Source: Thermoanaerobacterales bacterium (GTDB lineage: Bacteria; Bacillota; Thermosediminibacteria; Thermosediminibacterales; Tepidanaerobacteraceae). Taken from it: DNA of 64,000 nt. Location: NCBI GenBank assembly GCA_012840135.1, contig DUMA01000015.1:32154-96153 (forward strand), given 5' to 3'. A program made the translations under genes and the position numbers. Below, piece by piece: positions 1 to 8,326 of the stretch. Numbering within the stretch: position 1 is the first letter of the stretch; the number at the start of each line of letters is the position of its first letter. The notes beneath the pieces were generated by a model that was given only the letters and a program-made list of their open reading frames with translations, made no database searches and was not told the DNA's origin.

Positions 1-1
1 A

Positions 2-1024
2 GGTAAATCACCTTTAAAATCCGCACTTATGGTCATGATAGGGTTAATGGTGGGAACCATAGGGTTTGACCCCATGACTGGTGTGAGCAGATTTACCATG
101 GGGATTATAAATCTTGAAGACGGTATCGAATTTATAATCTTTACCATGGGCCTTTATGGTGTCGGTGAGATATTGGCTTCTATTTGCAAACCTGAGGAAC
201 AGGGAGAAATGATGAAGTTTAAGTTTAGGGATCTTTATCCAAACCGTGAAGAACTTAAACGCTCACTGCCAGCAATGTTTCGGGGCGGTATCCTTGGATT
301 TTTGATAGGTCTTATGCCGGGGCCCGGAATGACCATATCTACATTCGTTTCTTATGCAGTGGAAAAACGATTGAGCAAGCATCCCGAGGAATGGGGCCAT
401 GGTGCTATTGAAGGTGTAGCTGGACCTGAATCGGCCAACAATGCTGCAAATGCTGCCCAGATGGTGCCGCTTTTATCTCTGGGGCTACCTTTTAACTCCA
501 GCGGTGCACTTTTACTGGCAGGTTTCATGATTCATGGCGTAGCCCCGGGACCTATGTTGATGAGCACCAATCCGGATCTATTTTGGGCAATAATAGCCAG
601 CCTTTATATTGGCAATGTATTATTGCTCATCATTAACCTGCCTTTAGTAGGTGTATTCGCGTCTTTGCTGAAAATACCGATAAATATACTGTTACCCATT
701 GTAATGGTAATAACTTTTACAGGCGCGTATGCCATAAACAACAGTCTTTTTGATTTAGGTTTACTTTTGCTTTTCGGTGTATTGGGCTTTATACTGAAAC
801 AGGCAAAGTTTGATTTAGCGCCATTGGTCATAGGAATGTTCCTGGGCTCTACTATAGAGAAAGGCCTGGTACAGGGCATGATTATATCAAATGGCAGCTT
901 TATGACACTGTTATCTCGCCCACTAGCGGGCACAATGCTTAAAATAGGTCTTGCAGTATTATTGTTTAGTATATTAAGGTCAATATATAGAGCAATGAAG
1001 GCACGAAAAGCCGCAGTTGTCTAA
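2..1024 (+). CDS. tctA: Tripartite tricarboxylate transporter permease TctA, C-terminal part
   Basis: This is the large membrane subunit of a TctABC-type secondary transporter, which takes up carboxylates handed over by a TctC binding protein. The reading frame is open at base 2, so the gene begins upstream and about 340 C-terminal residues are visible of a family that is usually near 500. The conserved glycine/proline stretch GLMPGPG and the later PESANNAANAAQ segment are characteristic of TctA, and the rest is a series of hydrophobic helices. The binding-protein gene follows after about 270 bases; no room exists for a TctB gene between them, so it must lie upstream or be absent. The internal ATG at base 29 is not the start. 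Confidence 0.9.
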   Translation, partial: GKSPLKSALMVMIGLMVGTIGFDPMTGVSRFTMGIINLEDGIEFIIFTMGLYGVGEILASICKPEEQGEMMKFKFRDLYPNREELKRSLPAMFRGGILGFLIGLMPGPGMTISTFVSYAVEKRLSKHPEEWGHGAIEGVAGPESANNAANAAQMVPLLSLGLPFNSSGALLLAGFMIHGVAPGPMLMSTNPDLFWAIIASLYIGNVLLLIINLPLVGVFASLLKIPINILLPIVMVITFTGAYAINNSLFDLGLLLLFGVLGFILKQAKFDLAPLVIGMFLGSTIEKGLVQGMIISNGSFMTLLSRPLAGTMLKIGLAVLLFSILRSIYRAMKARKAAVV

Positions 1025-1125
1025 GCTTTTGTATCTAGTATAAAACCTAAGTCCGCTGCCGGAGATGTCCTTAAGTACCGTTTAGCGAAGCCGTTGCCGC
1101 TCTTAAGTTTAGAATAACACAAAAT

Positions 1126-1260
1126 TCGCGAATAGCAAATTCTTTCTATTCACGACTTCCGACTCATGGCCTCCGATAAGAGCAGCAGGATGAGTGGAGG
1201 TGCTAGGACATTTTCAGCAGAGACTTTTAAAATAATATTTAAATAAAATAATATTTAAAT
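1126..1260. repeat. tctA-tctC gap: hairpin and 16-bp tandem repeat
   Basis: The 270-base gap between the two transporter genes has no credible ORF. It holds an inverted repeat of 10 bp (1126-1135 with 1146-1155, one mismatch) without a T run, and an AT-rich unit of 16 bp repeated exactly in tandem (1229-1244 and 1245-1260). The repeat ends about 20 bases before the ribosome site of tctC. It could be a regulatory or mRNA-processing region that raises tctC expression over tctA, which is inference. Confidence 0.5.
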
Positions 1261-1295
1261 AATAAAATACAAAAATTAGGAGGGTAATTTAATTT

Positions 1296-2309
1296 ATGAA
1301 AAAGAAAGCGTTTGTTAGTCTAACTGTATTAATGCTAGTTCTGGCGATGGCTCTTACGGGTTGTGGCGGAAATTCTAATTCAACAGAGCCCCAGGGCCAA
1401 GACAAAAATGAAATCAAATATCCTGAAAGACCTATAACTATGATAATTCCCAACAGCCCCGGCGGAAGCACAGACTTGCTTGGCCGAACTGTAGCAAAAG
1501 GACTTGAGAAATATCTAGGTCAACCAGTTATAGTACAGAATAAACCCGGAGGATCTACAACCATTGGTGCAAATGAACTAATGAATTCAAAGCCTGATGG
1601 TTATACTATAGGCTCCGTTAACACTGGTATGATTACCAGCTCGGTTTTCAAGAAATCACCCACTAATTATGCTCAAGAGTTAGAACCTATTGCTTTGGCT
1701 GCTATTTCACCTCAGATTTTAGCTGTAAAAAGTGATTCAGAGTGGAAGACCCTTGACGAATTTATAAAGTATGCAAAAGCAAATCCCGGTAAAATTAAAA
1801 TCGGCCATACAAGTGTAGGTGGTTCCACACATATGGCTACTGCCCTGTTTGAGAAAACAACAGGAATAGAAATAGAAGATGTAACCTTCGATGGCGGCTC
1901 AAATGCTGTTGCAGCACTTTTGGGTGGCCATATCCAAGCAGCAATGTTGAGTCCTGTAGACTTTAAACAATTCATGGAATCAAAACAGGTTACAGCTTTA
2001 GCTGAAACAGGTGAAGAAAGAATTGATGACCCGGTTTACAAAGATGTGCCGACTTTTAAAGAGCTAGGTTATGATTTTTCAGAGATATTATGGCAAGGAT
2101 TTGGCGCTCCTAAAAATATGCCTGAAGAAGTAAAACAGAAACTAGTGGAAGCCTTTGAGAAAACGGTTAATGACCCAGAAGTAAAACAGGCTATTGTTGA
2201 TTTAGGTTTAACACCTAAATACAGCACACCGGAAGAGTTTAAAAAGATGTGGCTTGAAACTCAAGACAAATATAAAGAAGTATTTACCGAGATTGGGCTA
2301 ATTAAATAG
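1296..2309 (+). CDS. tctC: TctC-family substrate-binding lipoprotein
   Basis: Extracytoplasmic solute receptor of the tripartite tricarboxylate transporter (Bug/TctC family), 337 residues, the usual length. A signal peptide ends in the lipobox LTGCGG (Cys23 becomes lipidated), so the protein is anchored on the outside of the membrane. After it come the family hallmarks: YPERPITMIIPNSPGGSTD near the mature start and VGGSTHMA in the middle, which form the carboxylate-binding site. The start is set by AGGAGGG at 1279-1285. It follows tctA and precedes a set of hydroxy-acid enzymes, so its ligand is probably a di- or tricarboxylate; the exact one cannot be read from sequence. Confidence 0.92.
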   Translation: MKKKAFVSLTVLMLVLAMALTGCGGNSNSTEPQGQDKNEIKYPERPITMIIPNSPGGSTDLLGRTVAKGLEKYLGQPVIVQNKPGGSTTIGANELMNSKPDGYTIGSVNTGMITSSVFKKSPTNYAQELEPIALAAISPQILAVKSDSEWKTLDEFIKYAKANPGKIKIGHTSVGGSTHMATALFEKTTGIEIEDVTFDGGSNAVAALLGGHIQAAMLSPVDFKQFMESKQVTALAETGEERIDDPVYKDVPTFKELGYDFSEILWQGFGAPKNMPEEVKQKLVEAFEKTVNDPEVKQAIVDLGLTPKYSTPEEFKKMWLETQDKYKEVFTEIGLIK

Positions 2310-2350
2310 ATCAAGAGCAGTAAAAAATATAGACATTAAACATTGATAAT

Positions 2351-2400
2351 AATGCAAGATAATGTTTGTCTAAGTATTGAGCAAATATTATCTTGCATTT
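2351..2400 (+). terminator. Strong hairpin after tctC
   Basis: Arms of 18 bp (2351-2368 and 2382-2399) pair completely apart from one G-U, with a 13-base loop and a T-rich tail. It probably ends the tctA-tctC transcript and separates it from the enzyme genes downstream. Confidence 0.7.
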
Positions 2401-2524
2401 AACTTTATTAATATATTTAATCCAAAATTAAGAATTGCAATAATAAATTATATATATTTGTTAAGGTTTCCTGCCCTCAAATTATAAACGTGGTCATATG
2501 GTATAAAAATCGGAGGAGCGATTA

Positions 2525-3778
2525 ATGTTGTCTACTGTTCAGCTGAAATATAAGTCATCATATATAAGTGTTGATATAAACGATAAGAATCTATATGCAA
2601 TATTAAATCCTCAAGACTTGCCAGGAGTAAAAGAACCGTTCAGTGAAGTAAGAAATGCTATTAATAATCCTGTAAACAGCCCTTCATTAAAAGAATTAGC
2701 GAAGGGGAAAAAAAGAGTAGTAATCCTTGCTAGCGACATTTCAAGACCTTCACCTTCACATATCCTGGTCCCGCCAATAGTTGAAGAATTAAACAAGGCA
2801 GGTGTCAGATACAGTGATATTAAAGTAGTATTTGGATTGGGTTATCATAGGAAACATACAGAAGAAGAAAAGAAAAAACTTGTGGGCGAAGATGTTTATA
2901 GCAAGGTAAGGTGTATAGACCATGACATAAATGATTGCGTATACCTGGGCACCACGAAGCGAGGCACCCCGGTAGAAGTTTTCAGGCCTGTAGCCGAGGC
3001 CGACCTGCTTATTGCCACCGGCAACCTGGAATTTCACTATAAAGCCGGTTACAGCGGAGGAGATAAAGCCCTCCTGCCGGGAGTGTGCAGCAAGAAGACC
3101 ATCGAGACCAACCATGTGATGATGATAAGGCCCGGTACCATGCCCGGAAAAGCCGACGGGAATCCCATGCGTGAAGATATAGAAGAAGCGGGGCGCATCG
3201 CAGGAGTTAAATTCATTGTAAACGCTGTGTTGAACAGCCACAAGGAGATAGTGAAAGTAGTGGCAGGGGACCCCGTAAAGGCACACCGCGAGGGGGCAAA
3301 GTATATCGATAAGATGTACAAGAGAAATATCGAAGAAAAGGTAGACGTGGTAATTGCCTCCTGTGGTGGATTCCCGAAGGATATAAACCTGTACCAGGCT
3401 CAGAAGGGTCTAGAAAATGCAAGCTTCGCGGTAAGGGATGGAGGCAGCATTATTCTTCTTGCCGAATGCAGGGAGGGCCTTGGGGAAGCCACCTTTGAGG
3501 ACTGGATGCTGCGAGCGAAGACTCCCCACGATTGTGTCGAATGGATACAGCAGGAATTCAAGCTGGGAGCCCATAAGGCAGCAGTCATATGCATGGTCCT
3601 GGAAAGGGCAAAAGTTTATCTGGTTTCAGGCCTTGATGAGAATCTGGTGAGGGATATATTTTTTATCCCCGCAAAGTCGGTCCAACAAGCCCTGGATAAA
3701 TCCTTAAAGGAATACGGTGAAAAGGCAAAGGTGCTTGTAATGCCCTATGCAAATTCAACTCTTCCCTATGTGGAATAA
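2525..3778 (+). CDS. LarA-family nickel-pincer racemase (lactate/malate racemase-like)
   Basis: Member of the LarA (DUF2088) superfamily, whose enzymes racemise 2-hydroxy acids with a nickel-pincer nucleotide cofactor. At 417 residues it matches the family length. Residues corresponding to those described in Lactobacillus LarA are present: Asp71 and Arg74 (SDISRP), His108 (GYHRKH), His171 (EFHYKAG) and Lys181 (SGGDKALLPG). GGAGGAG just before the ATG supports the start. The substrate is not fixed by these residues. Lying between a carboxylate transporter and an aconitase-type hydratase plus malic enzyme, malate is the most economical candidate (malate racemases are known in this superfamily), but lactate or another hydroxy acid remains possible. 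No larB, larC or larE cofactor genes are in the window. Confidence 0.85.
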   Translation: MLSTVQLKYKSSYISVDINDKNLYAILNPQDLPGVKEPFSEVRNAINNPVNSPSLKELAKGKKRVVILASDISRPSPSHILVPPIVEELNKAGVRYSDIKVVFGLGYHRKHTEEEKKKLVGEDVYSKVRCIDHDINDCVYLGTTKRGTPVEVFRPVAEADLLIATGNLEFHYKAGYSGGDKALLPGVCSKKTIETNHVMMIRPGTMPGKADGNPMREDIEEAGRIAGVKFIVNAVLNSHKEIVKVVAGDPVKAHREGAKYIDKMYKRNIEEKVDVVIASCGGFPKDINLYQAQKGLENASFAVRDGGSIILLAECREGLGEATFEDWMLRAKTPHDCVEWIQQEFKLGAHKAAVICMVLERAKVYLVSGLDENLVRDIFFIPAKSVQQALDKSLKEYGEKAKVLVMPYANSTLPYVE

Positions 3779-3812
3779 AACTCAATACAGGTTGAAAAGA
3801 GAGGAGATTTGT

Positions 3813-5078
3813 ATGCACGCACTGGAGAAAATTTTAGCAAAACATGCGGCAAAGGATAAGGTAAAAGCAGGCGAGATTGTAACCTGCCAGGTGGATCTTG
3901 CAGAAGTAAATGATTTGTATTTGCATGTAATAGAATCTTTTTATGAGATGGGCGGGAAAAAAGTATGGGCTCCTGAAAAGGTGGCATTCGTATTTGACCA
4001 CTATGCGCCCGCACCTACTATAAAATCCGCCGCCAATCATAAAGTCATGAGGGAATTTGTATGGGAGCATGGCATAAAGCATTTGTTTGATATAAATGCC
4101 GGGGTATGCCATCAGGTCATGCCCGAGGCAGGGTTAGTTTTCCCGGGAATGCTGCTGGTGGCCACCGATTCCCACACTACAACCCACGGAGCCTTCGGAG
4201 CCTTCGGCACCGGAGTGGGAGCCACGGATCTTGCCTGCATACTTATGTCAGGGGAGCTCTGGTTCCGGGTGCCCGAGGTTATAAAGATAGAGATAAATGG
4301 CAAACTGAAGCCCGGTGTCCTGCCAAAAGATGTCATACTGCACATACTGGGCAAGCTGGGCACCGAAGCTGCGGTATACAAGGCTATCGAATTTACCGGA
4401 GATACGGTAAAGAATATGGACATTCCAGGCCGTATGGTGCTCTGCAACATGTCGGTGGAGATGGGAGCCAAGACATCATATATAAAGCCCGATGAGACAA
4501 CCCTGAAATACTTGAAATCCCGGGGTGTCGATGTGGAAAAATTGGAAATTCCCGAGACTGATCTCGATTATGAATACAGCGAAACGTACAATCTTGATGT
4601 ATCAGATCTCTCACCCCAGATAGCCATCCCCCACAGCGTGGACAACGTGGTCCCCGTGGAAGCCGTAAAGGGCACCAGAGTAGATCAGGTTTTTATAGGT
4701 TCCTGCACCGGGGGAAGAGTTGAGGATATAGAGTGGGCCTATAAGATCCTGAAGGGCAAGAAGATAAATGACAGGACGAGACTTGTAATTATACCCGCAT
4801 CCCGGGATGTGTATCTTGAAGCCATGAGGCGGGGTTATGTAGAAGCCCTTATAAATGCTGGAGCCACCTTCAGCGCACCTGGTTGCGGTCCATGCCTGGG
4901 AGCCCATCAGGGAGTGATAGCTTCAGGAGAAGTTTGCGTGACCGCCACCAACAGAAATTTCCCCGGGCGAATGGGCAGCACCGGAGGGGATATTTATCTT
5001 GCATCACCTGCTACGGCGGCAGCTTGTGCTCTTGCAGGAAAAATAGTAAATCCCGTAGAATATATAGAGGAGGTCTAA
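3813..5078 (+). CDS. Aconitase-superfamily hydratase large subunit (LeuC-like)
   Basis: Large subunit of a two-part [4Fe-4S] hydro-lyase of the isopropylmalate isomerase/homoaconitase type, 421 residues. Cluster-binding cysteines are seen in FIGSCTGGR and in the pair of GCGPCLGAH; the substrate-site stretch ATDSHTTTHGAFGAFGTG is typical. GAGGAG at 3801-3806 sets the start at 3813. The small subunit follows after 3 bases. No leuA or leuB lies nearby, so a leucine role is unlikely. Heterodimeric enzymes of this class also include maleate hydratase, citraconate hydratase and dimethylmalate dehydratase; the adjoining LarA-like racemase and malic enzyme favour one that makes D-malate, which is inference. 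Confidence 0.88.
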   Translation: MHALEKILAKHAAKDKVKAGEIVTCQVDLAEVNDLYLHVIESFYEMGGKKVWAPEKVAFVFDHYAPAPTIKSAANHKVMREFVWEHGIKHLFDINAGVCHQVMPEAGLVFPGMLLVATDSHTTTHGAFGAFGTGVGATDLACILMSGELWFRVPEVIKIEINGKLKPGVLPKDVILHILGKLGTEAAVYKAIEFTGDTVKNMDIPGRMVLCNMSVEMGAKTSYIKPDETTLKYLKSRGVDVEKLEIPETDLDYEYSETYNLDVSDLSPQIAIPHSVDNVVPVEAVKGTRVDQVFIGSCTGGRVEDIEWAYKILKGKKINDRTRLVIIPASRDVYLEAMRRGYVEALINAGATFSAPGCGPCLGAHQGVIASGEVCVTATNRNFPGRMGSTGGDIYLASPATAAACALAGKIVNPVEYIEEV

Positions 5079-5081
5079 CCG

Positions 5082-5582
5082 ATGCAGCTTAAAATTTCCG
5101 GCAAGGCTTACATCTTTGGAGACAATATAGATACGGACCAGATTTATCCGGGAAGGTATCTGGAACTCACTGCCAAGGCAGACATTGCCTCCCATTGCAT
5201 GGAAGGCGCCCGGCCCGGATTTGCCACAGAAGTAAAAAAAGGTGATATAATAGTAGCCGGGAAAAACTTCGGCTGCGGTTCTTCCCGGGAACATGCGGCA
5301 ATTACGCTGAAGGAAGCGGGAGTGAGCGCAGTGGTGGCCGAATCCTTTGCCAGGATCTTTTTTAGAAACGCCATAAACCTGGGCTTACCCGTGATAACCT
5401 GCAAAAAGATACATGACAATGTAAAGGAGGGAGAAATACTGGAGATAGACCTGTCCACCGGCCAGATTAAAAACCAGAATACCGGTGAAACGTATCAAGG
5501 AGAAGGACTTTCGGACTTTGTGCTCAGTATTTTGGAAAACGGTGGAATAAAGCCGCTGTTTAAGGAGAAGTACGGCAGTTAA
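5082..5582 (+). CDS. Aconitase-superfamily hydratase small subunit (LeuD-like)
   Basis: Swivelling small subunit partnering the preceding protein, 166 residues, the normal size for short archaeal/clostridial LeuD-type subunits. The N-terminal GDNIDTDQIYPGRYL and GKNFGCGSSREHA segments are the family's substrate-recognition and active-site loops, both intact. The start ATG is three bases past the large-subunit stop and is preceded by GGAGG. Substrate choice within the family depends on a short loop near residues 25-35, where YPGRYLE is seen; this does not by itself assign a reaction. It is co-transcribed with the large subunit and the malic enzyme. Confidence 0.88.
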   Translation: MQLKISGKAYIFGDNIDTDQIYPGRYLELTAKADIASHCMEGARPGFATEVKKGDIIVAGKNFGCGSSREHAAITLKEAGVSAVVAESFARIFFRNAINLGLPVITCKKIHDNVKEGEILEIDLSTGQIKNQNTGETYQGEGLSDFVLSILENGGIKPLFKEKYGS

Positions 5583-5601
5583 AAGAAAGTGAGGAAAATC
5601 G

Positions 5602-6813
5602 ATGAATCTCACGGAGGAAGCTTTAAGACTTCATGCTGAAAACCGGGGCAAAATTGAGATTAAAAGCAAGGTATCTTTAAAAGATTCAAAAGACTTAAGT
5701 CTTGCCTATACACCGGGTGTGGCAGAGCCCTGCAAGGAGATAAAAGAGGAACCGGATGCGGTGTATAAATATACCTGCAAGGGCCGCATGGTGGCCGTGG
5801 TGACCGACGGTTCGGCGGTGCTGGGCCTCGGCAACATCGGAGCCATGGCCGGCATGCCCGTCATGGAGGGCAAGGCGCTGCTCTTTAAAAACTTCGGAGG
5901 TGTGGACGCATTTCCCATCTGTCTCGGCACCCAGGATGTGGATGAAATAGTAAATACTGTAAAACTGATTTCTCTAACCTTTGGAGGCATTAACCTGGAA
6001 GATATCTCTGCACCCCGGTGTTTTGAAATCGAAAGCCGATTAAAGCAGGAACTGGATATTCCCGTATTCCACGATGACCAGCACGGAACTGCGGTGGTGG
6101 TGCTGGCAGGCGTAATCAATGCACTGAAAATAGTAAAAAAGGACATAAAAGATGTAAAGGTGGCTGTCAGCGGTGCCGGGGCAGCAGGAGTTGCCATAAC
6201 AAAACTGCTCCTGAAAGCCGGGGCAAAAGATGTGATAGTGTGTGACAGGAAAGGCGCCATTTACAAGGGCCGGGGAGGCCTTGATTTCAGCAAGGAAGAA
6301 CTTTCCCAAATAACAAATAAGAACGGGATAAGAGGTAGCCTTGCCGATGCCATGAAGGGGGCAGACATATTCATCGGCGTTTCGGCTCCGGGTACGGTGA
6401 CAAAGGACATGGTGAAGGCAATGGCGCCCGATCCTATCATTTTTGCCATGGCCAATCCCGTGCCCGAAATCTTCCCCGAAGAGGCAAAAGAAGGCGGCGC
6501 GGCTGTGGTGGGTACAGGGCGTTCCGATTTCCCGAACCAGATAAACAACGTGCTGGCTTTCCCGGGTATCTTCAGGGGTGCCCTGGAAGTGAGGGCAAAA
6601 GATATCAATGAAGAGATGAAGCTCGCGGCCGCTCATGCCATAGCTTCTCTTATCACCGATGAAGAACTTTCTCCGGATTACTGCATCCCCGGAGCCTTCG
6701 ACAAAAGGGTGGCCGCCCATGTGGCATCAAGAGTGGCAAGAGCCGCCATGGAAACAAAGGTGGCAAGAATCATGATAGATCCGGAAAAACTCAAAGAGGA
6801 AATGCTAAAGTAG
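5602..6813 (+). CDS. Malic enzyme (oxidative decarboxylation of L-malate to pyruvate)
   Basis: Short bacterial malic enzyme, 403 residues, cytoplasmic. The catalytic tyrosine sits in LAYTPGVAEPC (Tyr36); metal-binding acids are in FHDDQHGTAVV; the Rossmann loop GAGAAGVAI binds NAD(P). AATPGIFRGA-like sequence (AFPGIFRGALE) and the C-terminal Ser/Asp-rich cofactor region are also present. The start follows GTGAGGAAA. As last gene of the run it would convert L-malate delivered by the racemase into pyruvate and CO2, feeding fermentation. NAD versus NADP preference is not resolvable here. Confidence 0.93.
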   Translation: MNLTEEALRLHAENRGKIEIKSKVSLKDSKDLSLAYTPGVAEPCKEIKEEPDAVYKYTCKGRMVAVVTDGSAVLGLGNIGAMAGMPVMEGKALLFKNFGGVDAFPICLGTQDVDEIVNTVKLISLTFGGINLEDISAPRCFEIESRLKQELDIPVFHDDQHGTAVVVLAGVINALKIVKKDIKDVKVAVSGAGAAGVAITKLLLKAGAKDVIVCDRKGAIYKGRGGLDFSKEELSQITNKNGIRGSLADAMKGADIFIGVSAPGTVTKDMVKAMAPDPIIFAMANPVPEIFPEEAKEGGAAVVGTGRSDFPNQINNVLAFPGIFRGALEVRAKDINEEMKLAAAHAIASLITDEELSPDYCIPGAFDKRVAAHVASRVARAAMETKVARIMIDPEKLKEEMLK

Positions 6814-6837
6814 AGAATTGATCGGATAATGATAAAA

Positions 6838-6869
6838 CCCCGGGCTAAATTGTCCGGGGTGAATTTTTT
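6838..6869 (+). terminator. Terminator after malic enzyme gene
   Basis: CCCCGG pairs with CCGGGG (6838-6843 with 6854-6859) and is followed by AATTTTTT. It closes the hydroxy-acid operon. Confidence 0.85.
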
Positions 6870-6902
6870 GTGTCCCCCGTGCCCGGCATTAGCCGTAATT
6901 TG

Positions 6903-6985
6903 CCTGCTGCAAAAGTCCGGTGCCGCAGCCCCGGGATGTCATCTGGCAGCAGGTTGAAGACCCGTTTTTTTGGGACTTACGTCCC
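6903..6985 (+). promoter_or_regulatory. Possible structured leader upstream of the pilin gene
   Basis: The 240 bases before the pilin gene carry no ORF but show pairing: CCTGCTGC at 6903-6910 with GCAGCAGG at 6946-6953 enclosing a GC-rich interior, then GGGAC/GTCCC at 6972-6985. The end of the first element faintly recalls a cyclic-di-GMP-I riboswitch, a plausible control for pili, but the conserved GACGCAAAGCC core is not there. I therefore call only a candidate leader RNA. Confidence 0.3.
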
Positions 6986-7109
6986 GCTCAGGTTATAGGC
7001 CCTTACAGTAAAATTTTTCGACTTTTGAATCATGTGCGGATTTGTTTAAACTGCTATGATTAAAATCAAATAAGGGTTGAGAATTAAAAGTAAAAAGGAG
7101 GTCGGAAAA

Positions 7110-7295
7110 ATGTTAAAACATTTCAAAAAATTATGGACCGGAGAAGAAGGACAGGGCATGGCCGAATACGGGCTTATTCTGGCACTGGTGGCCGTAGTGG
7201 TGATCGTGGCGCTGAAGGCTCTGGGGCAGGGTATCAATTCTAAATTTAATGATGTGACAAACGGTTTAAACGGCACAACTCCCTCCACTCCATAA
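7110..7295 (+). CDS. flp: Flp-type pilin precursor
   Basis: Major pilin of a Tad (tight adherence) pilus, 61 residues. A short basic leader precedes GQGMAEYGLILALVAVV: the prepilin peptidase would cut near the glycine and leave a hydrophobic N-terminus with the Glu and Tyr that define Flp pilins. The start is the ATG at 7110 because AAGGAGGT lies at 7095-7102; an upstream in-frame start would place that ribosome site inside the gene. The C-terminal third is short and Thr/Asn/Ser-rich. It heads the Tad locus and is followed by a hairpin, as expected for a pilin needed in excess. Confidence 0.93.
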   Translation: MLKHFKKLWTGEEGQGMAEYGLILALVAVVVIVALKALGQGINSKFNDVTNGLNGTTPSTP

Positions 7296-7325
7296 GTCAA
7301 TAAGATTTAAAAAGAGGCATTTATC

Positions 7326-7372
7326 GTTGTTATATTGTTGGCCCTACTTTTCAGTAGGGCCGCTTTAACAAC
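7326..7372 (+). terminator. Hairpin after flp (attenuator or mRNA-stabilising)
   Basis: GGCCCTAC/GTAGGGCC (7340-7347, 7354-7361) is extended below an internal loop by GTTGTTA/TAACAAC (7326-7332, 7366-7372). There is no good T run, so partial termination or protection of pilin mRNA is more likely than full termination. Confidence 0.6.
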
Positions 7373-7399
7373 AAAACTCTATTGGAAAGAGCTGGTTTT

Positions 7400-7912
7400 A
7401 TGGCGATTGCGGATTGTTTCCTTATTTTGTTAATGGCAATTTGCGTTTACACAGACATAAAATCTAAAAAGATATATAACGTCGTGCTTTTCCCCGCGGC
7501 GGCCATAGGTCTTGCGAGCAATTTTTTATCGGGCGGCGCGATCGGAGGGATTACCGGAATAAAAGGCATGATGCTGGGTGTGGCGCTTCTTTTGATACCC
7601 TTCATCCTGGGCGGGATGGGAGCGGGGGACGTCAAGCTTCTGGGAGTCGTGGGAGCCTTTAAAGGCCCCGGCTTCGTCTGGACAGCGTTTATTTTTACGG
7701 CCATCGTCGGAGGCGTTATCTCCGTGATAGTTATGGTAAAAAGCGGAGAATTTCCAGTACGGTTCAGAGCCGCAATCCTTACCCTATTTTCCGCATTTGG
7801 CGTTATTCCTCAAGTCGATTTGCTGGACTCCATTTACGAAGGTTCGGTTCAGACCTTTCCTTACGCCGTGGCCATTGCTGCGGGCACCGCTCTGGCATAT
7901 GTGGTGAGGTGA
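7400..7912 (+). CDS. cpaA: Prepilin peptidase, A24 family (CpaA/TadV)
   Basis: Membrane aspartic peptidase that trims Flp prepilin and the pseudopilins TadE/TadG. About 170 residues, with only the peptidase domain and no N-terminal methylase part, as is usual for TadV. The two catalytic aspartates are visible: one in YTDIKSKKIYN and one in GMGAGDVKLLG (the GxGD motif). Hydrophobic helices fill the rest. I prefer the ATG at 7400 (GGAAAG upstream) to a TTG 18 bases earlier. It sits between the pilin gene and tadE. Confidence 0.9.
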   Translation: MAIADCFLILLMAICVYTDIKSKKIYNVVLFPAAAIGLASNFLSGGAIGGITGIKGMMLGVALLLIPFILGGMGAGDVKLLGVVGAFKGPGFVWTAFIFTAIVGGVISVIVMVKSGEFPVRFRAAILTLFSAFGVIPQVDLLDSIYEGSVQTFPYAVAIAAGTALAYVVR

Positions 7913-7918
7913 TTTTTC

Positions 7919-8326
7919 GTGATTGAGGTTTGTAGGCATTTAAAGAGCCGGAAGGGTCAGTCCATGGTGGAACTTGCCCTGATTCTGCCGGTCATTGTCC
8001 TGATACTGTTCGGCGTTCTGGAGTTCGGGCGCATTTTTTATTCATACATCGTTATAACTCATGCGGCAAGGGAAGGGGCCAGGGCCGGAGCAGTCGGCAA
8101 GACCGATGCGGAAATTATATCCAGGGTTCGGGATTCCGCTCCCCTGCCTGAGGCGGACACCAATTTGCATATAACAAGATTGGAGCCGAATGAGACCGCC
8201 CGGACACCGGGCGTGCCGTTCACCATAGAAGTAGCTTACGACGTGGAACTGGTGACTCCGCTTTTTGACAGCCTGCTGCCTAATCCTGTTACGCTAAAAT
8301 CTCGGGCTACAATGAGGATAGAATGA
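7919..8326 (+). CDS. tadE: TadE-like pseudopilin
   Basis: Minor pilin-like protein of the Tad pilus, 135 residues. The N-terminus KGQSMVELALILPVIVLIL is the TadE signature: a peptidase site before a Glu-containing hydrophobic helix. The sequence EFGRIFYSYIVITHAAREGAR after it is also typical. Start is GTG at 7919 with GAGGTGA just upstream; it follows the peptidase stop by six bases. The outside domain is small and beta-rich. TadE acts in pilus assembly or anchoring at the membrane surface. Confidence 0.9.
   Translation: MIEVCRHLKSRKGQSMVELALILPVIVLILFGVLEFGRIFYSYIVITHAAREGARAGAVGKTDAEIISRVRDSAPLPEADTNLHITRLEPNETARTPGVPFTIEVAYDVELVTPLFDSLLPNPVTLKSRATMRIE

Noticed and set aside
6040..6720. 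226-codon minus-strand ORF
   Set aside because: Shadow of the malic enzyme gene; product is Cys/His/Tyr-rich without motifs.
6870..7000. Cyclic-di-GMP-I riboswitch upstream of flp
   Set aside because: Only the tail GGCAGCAGGTTG resembles the family; the GACGCAAAGCC core and its stems are missing. Kept only as an unassigned leader.
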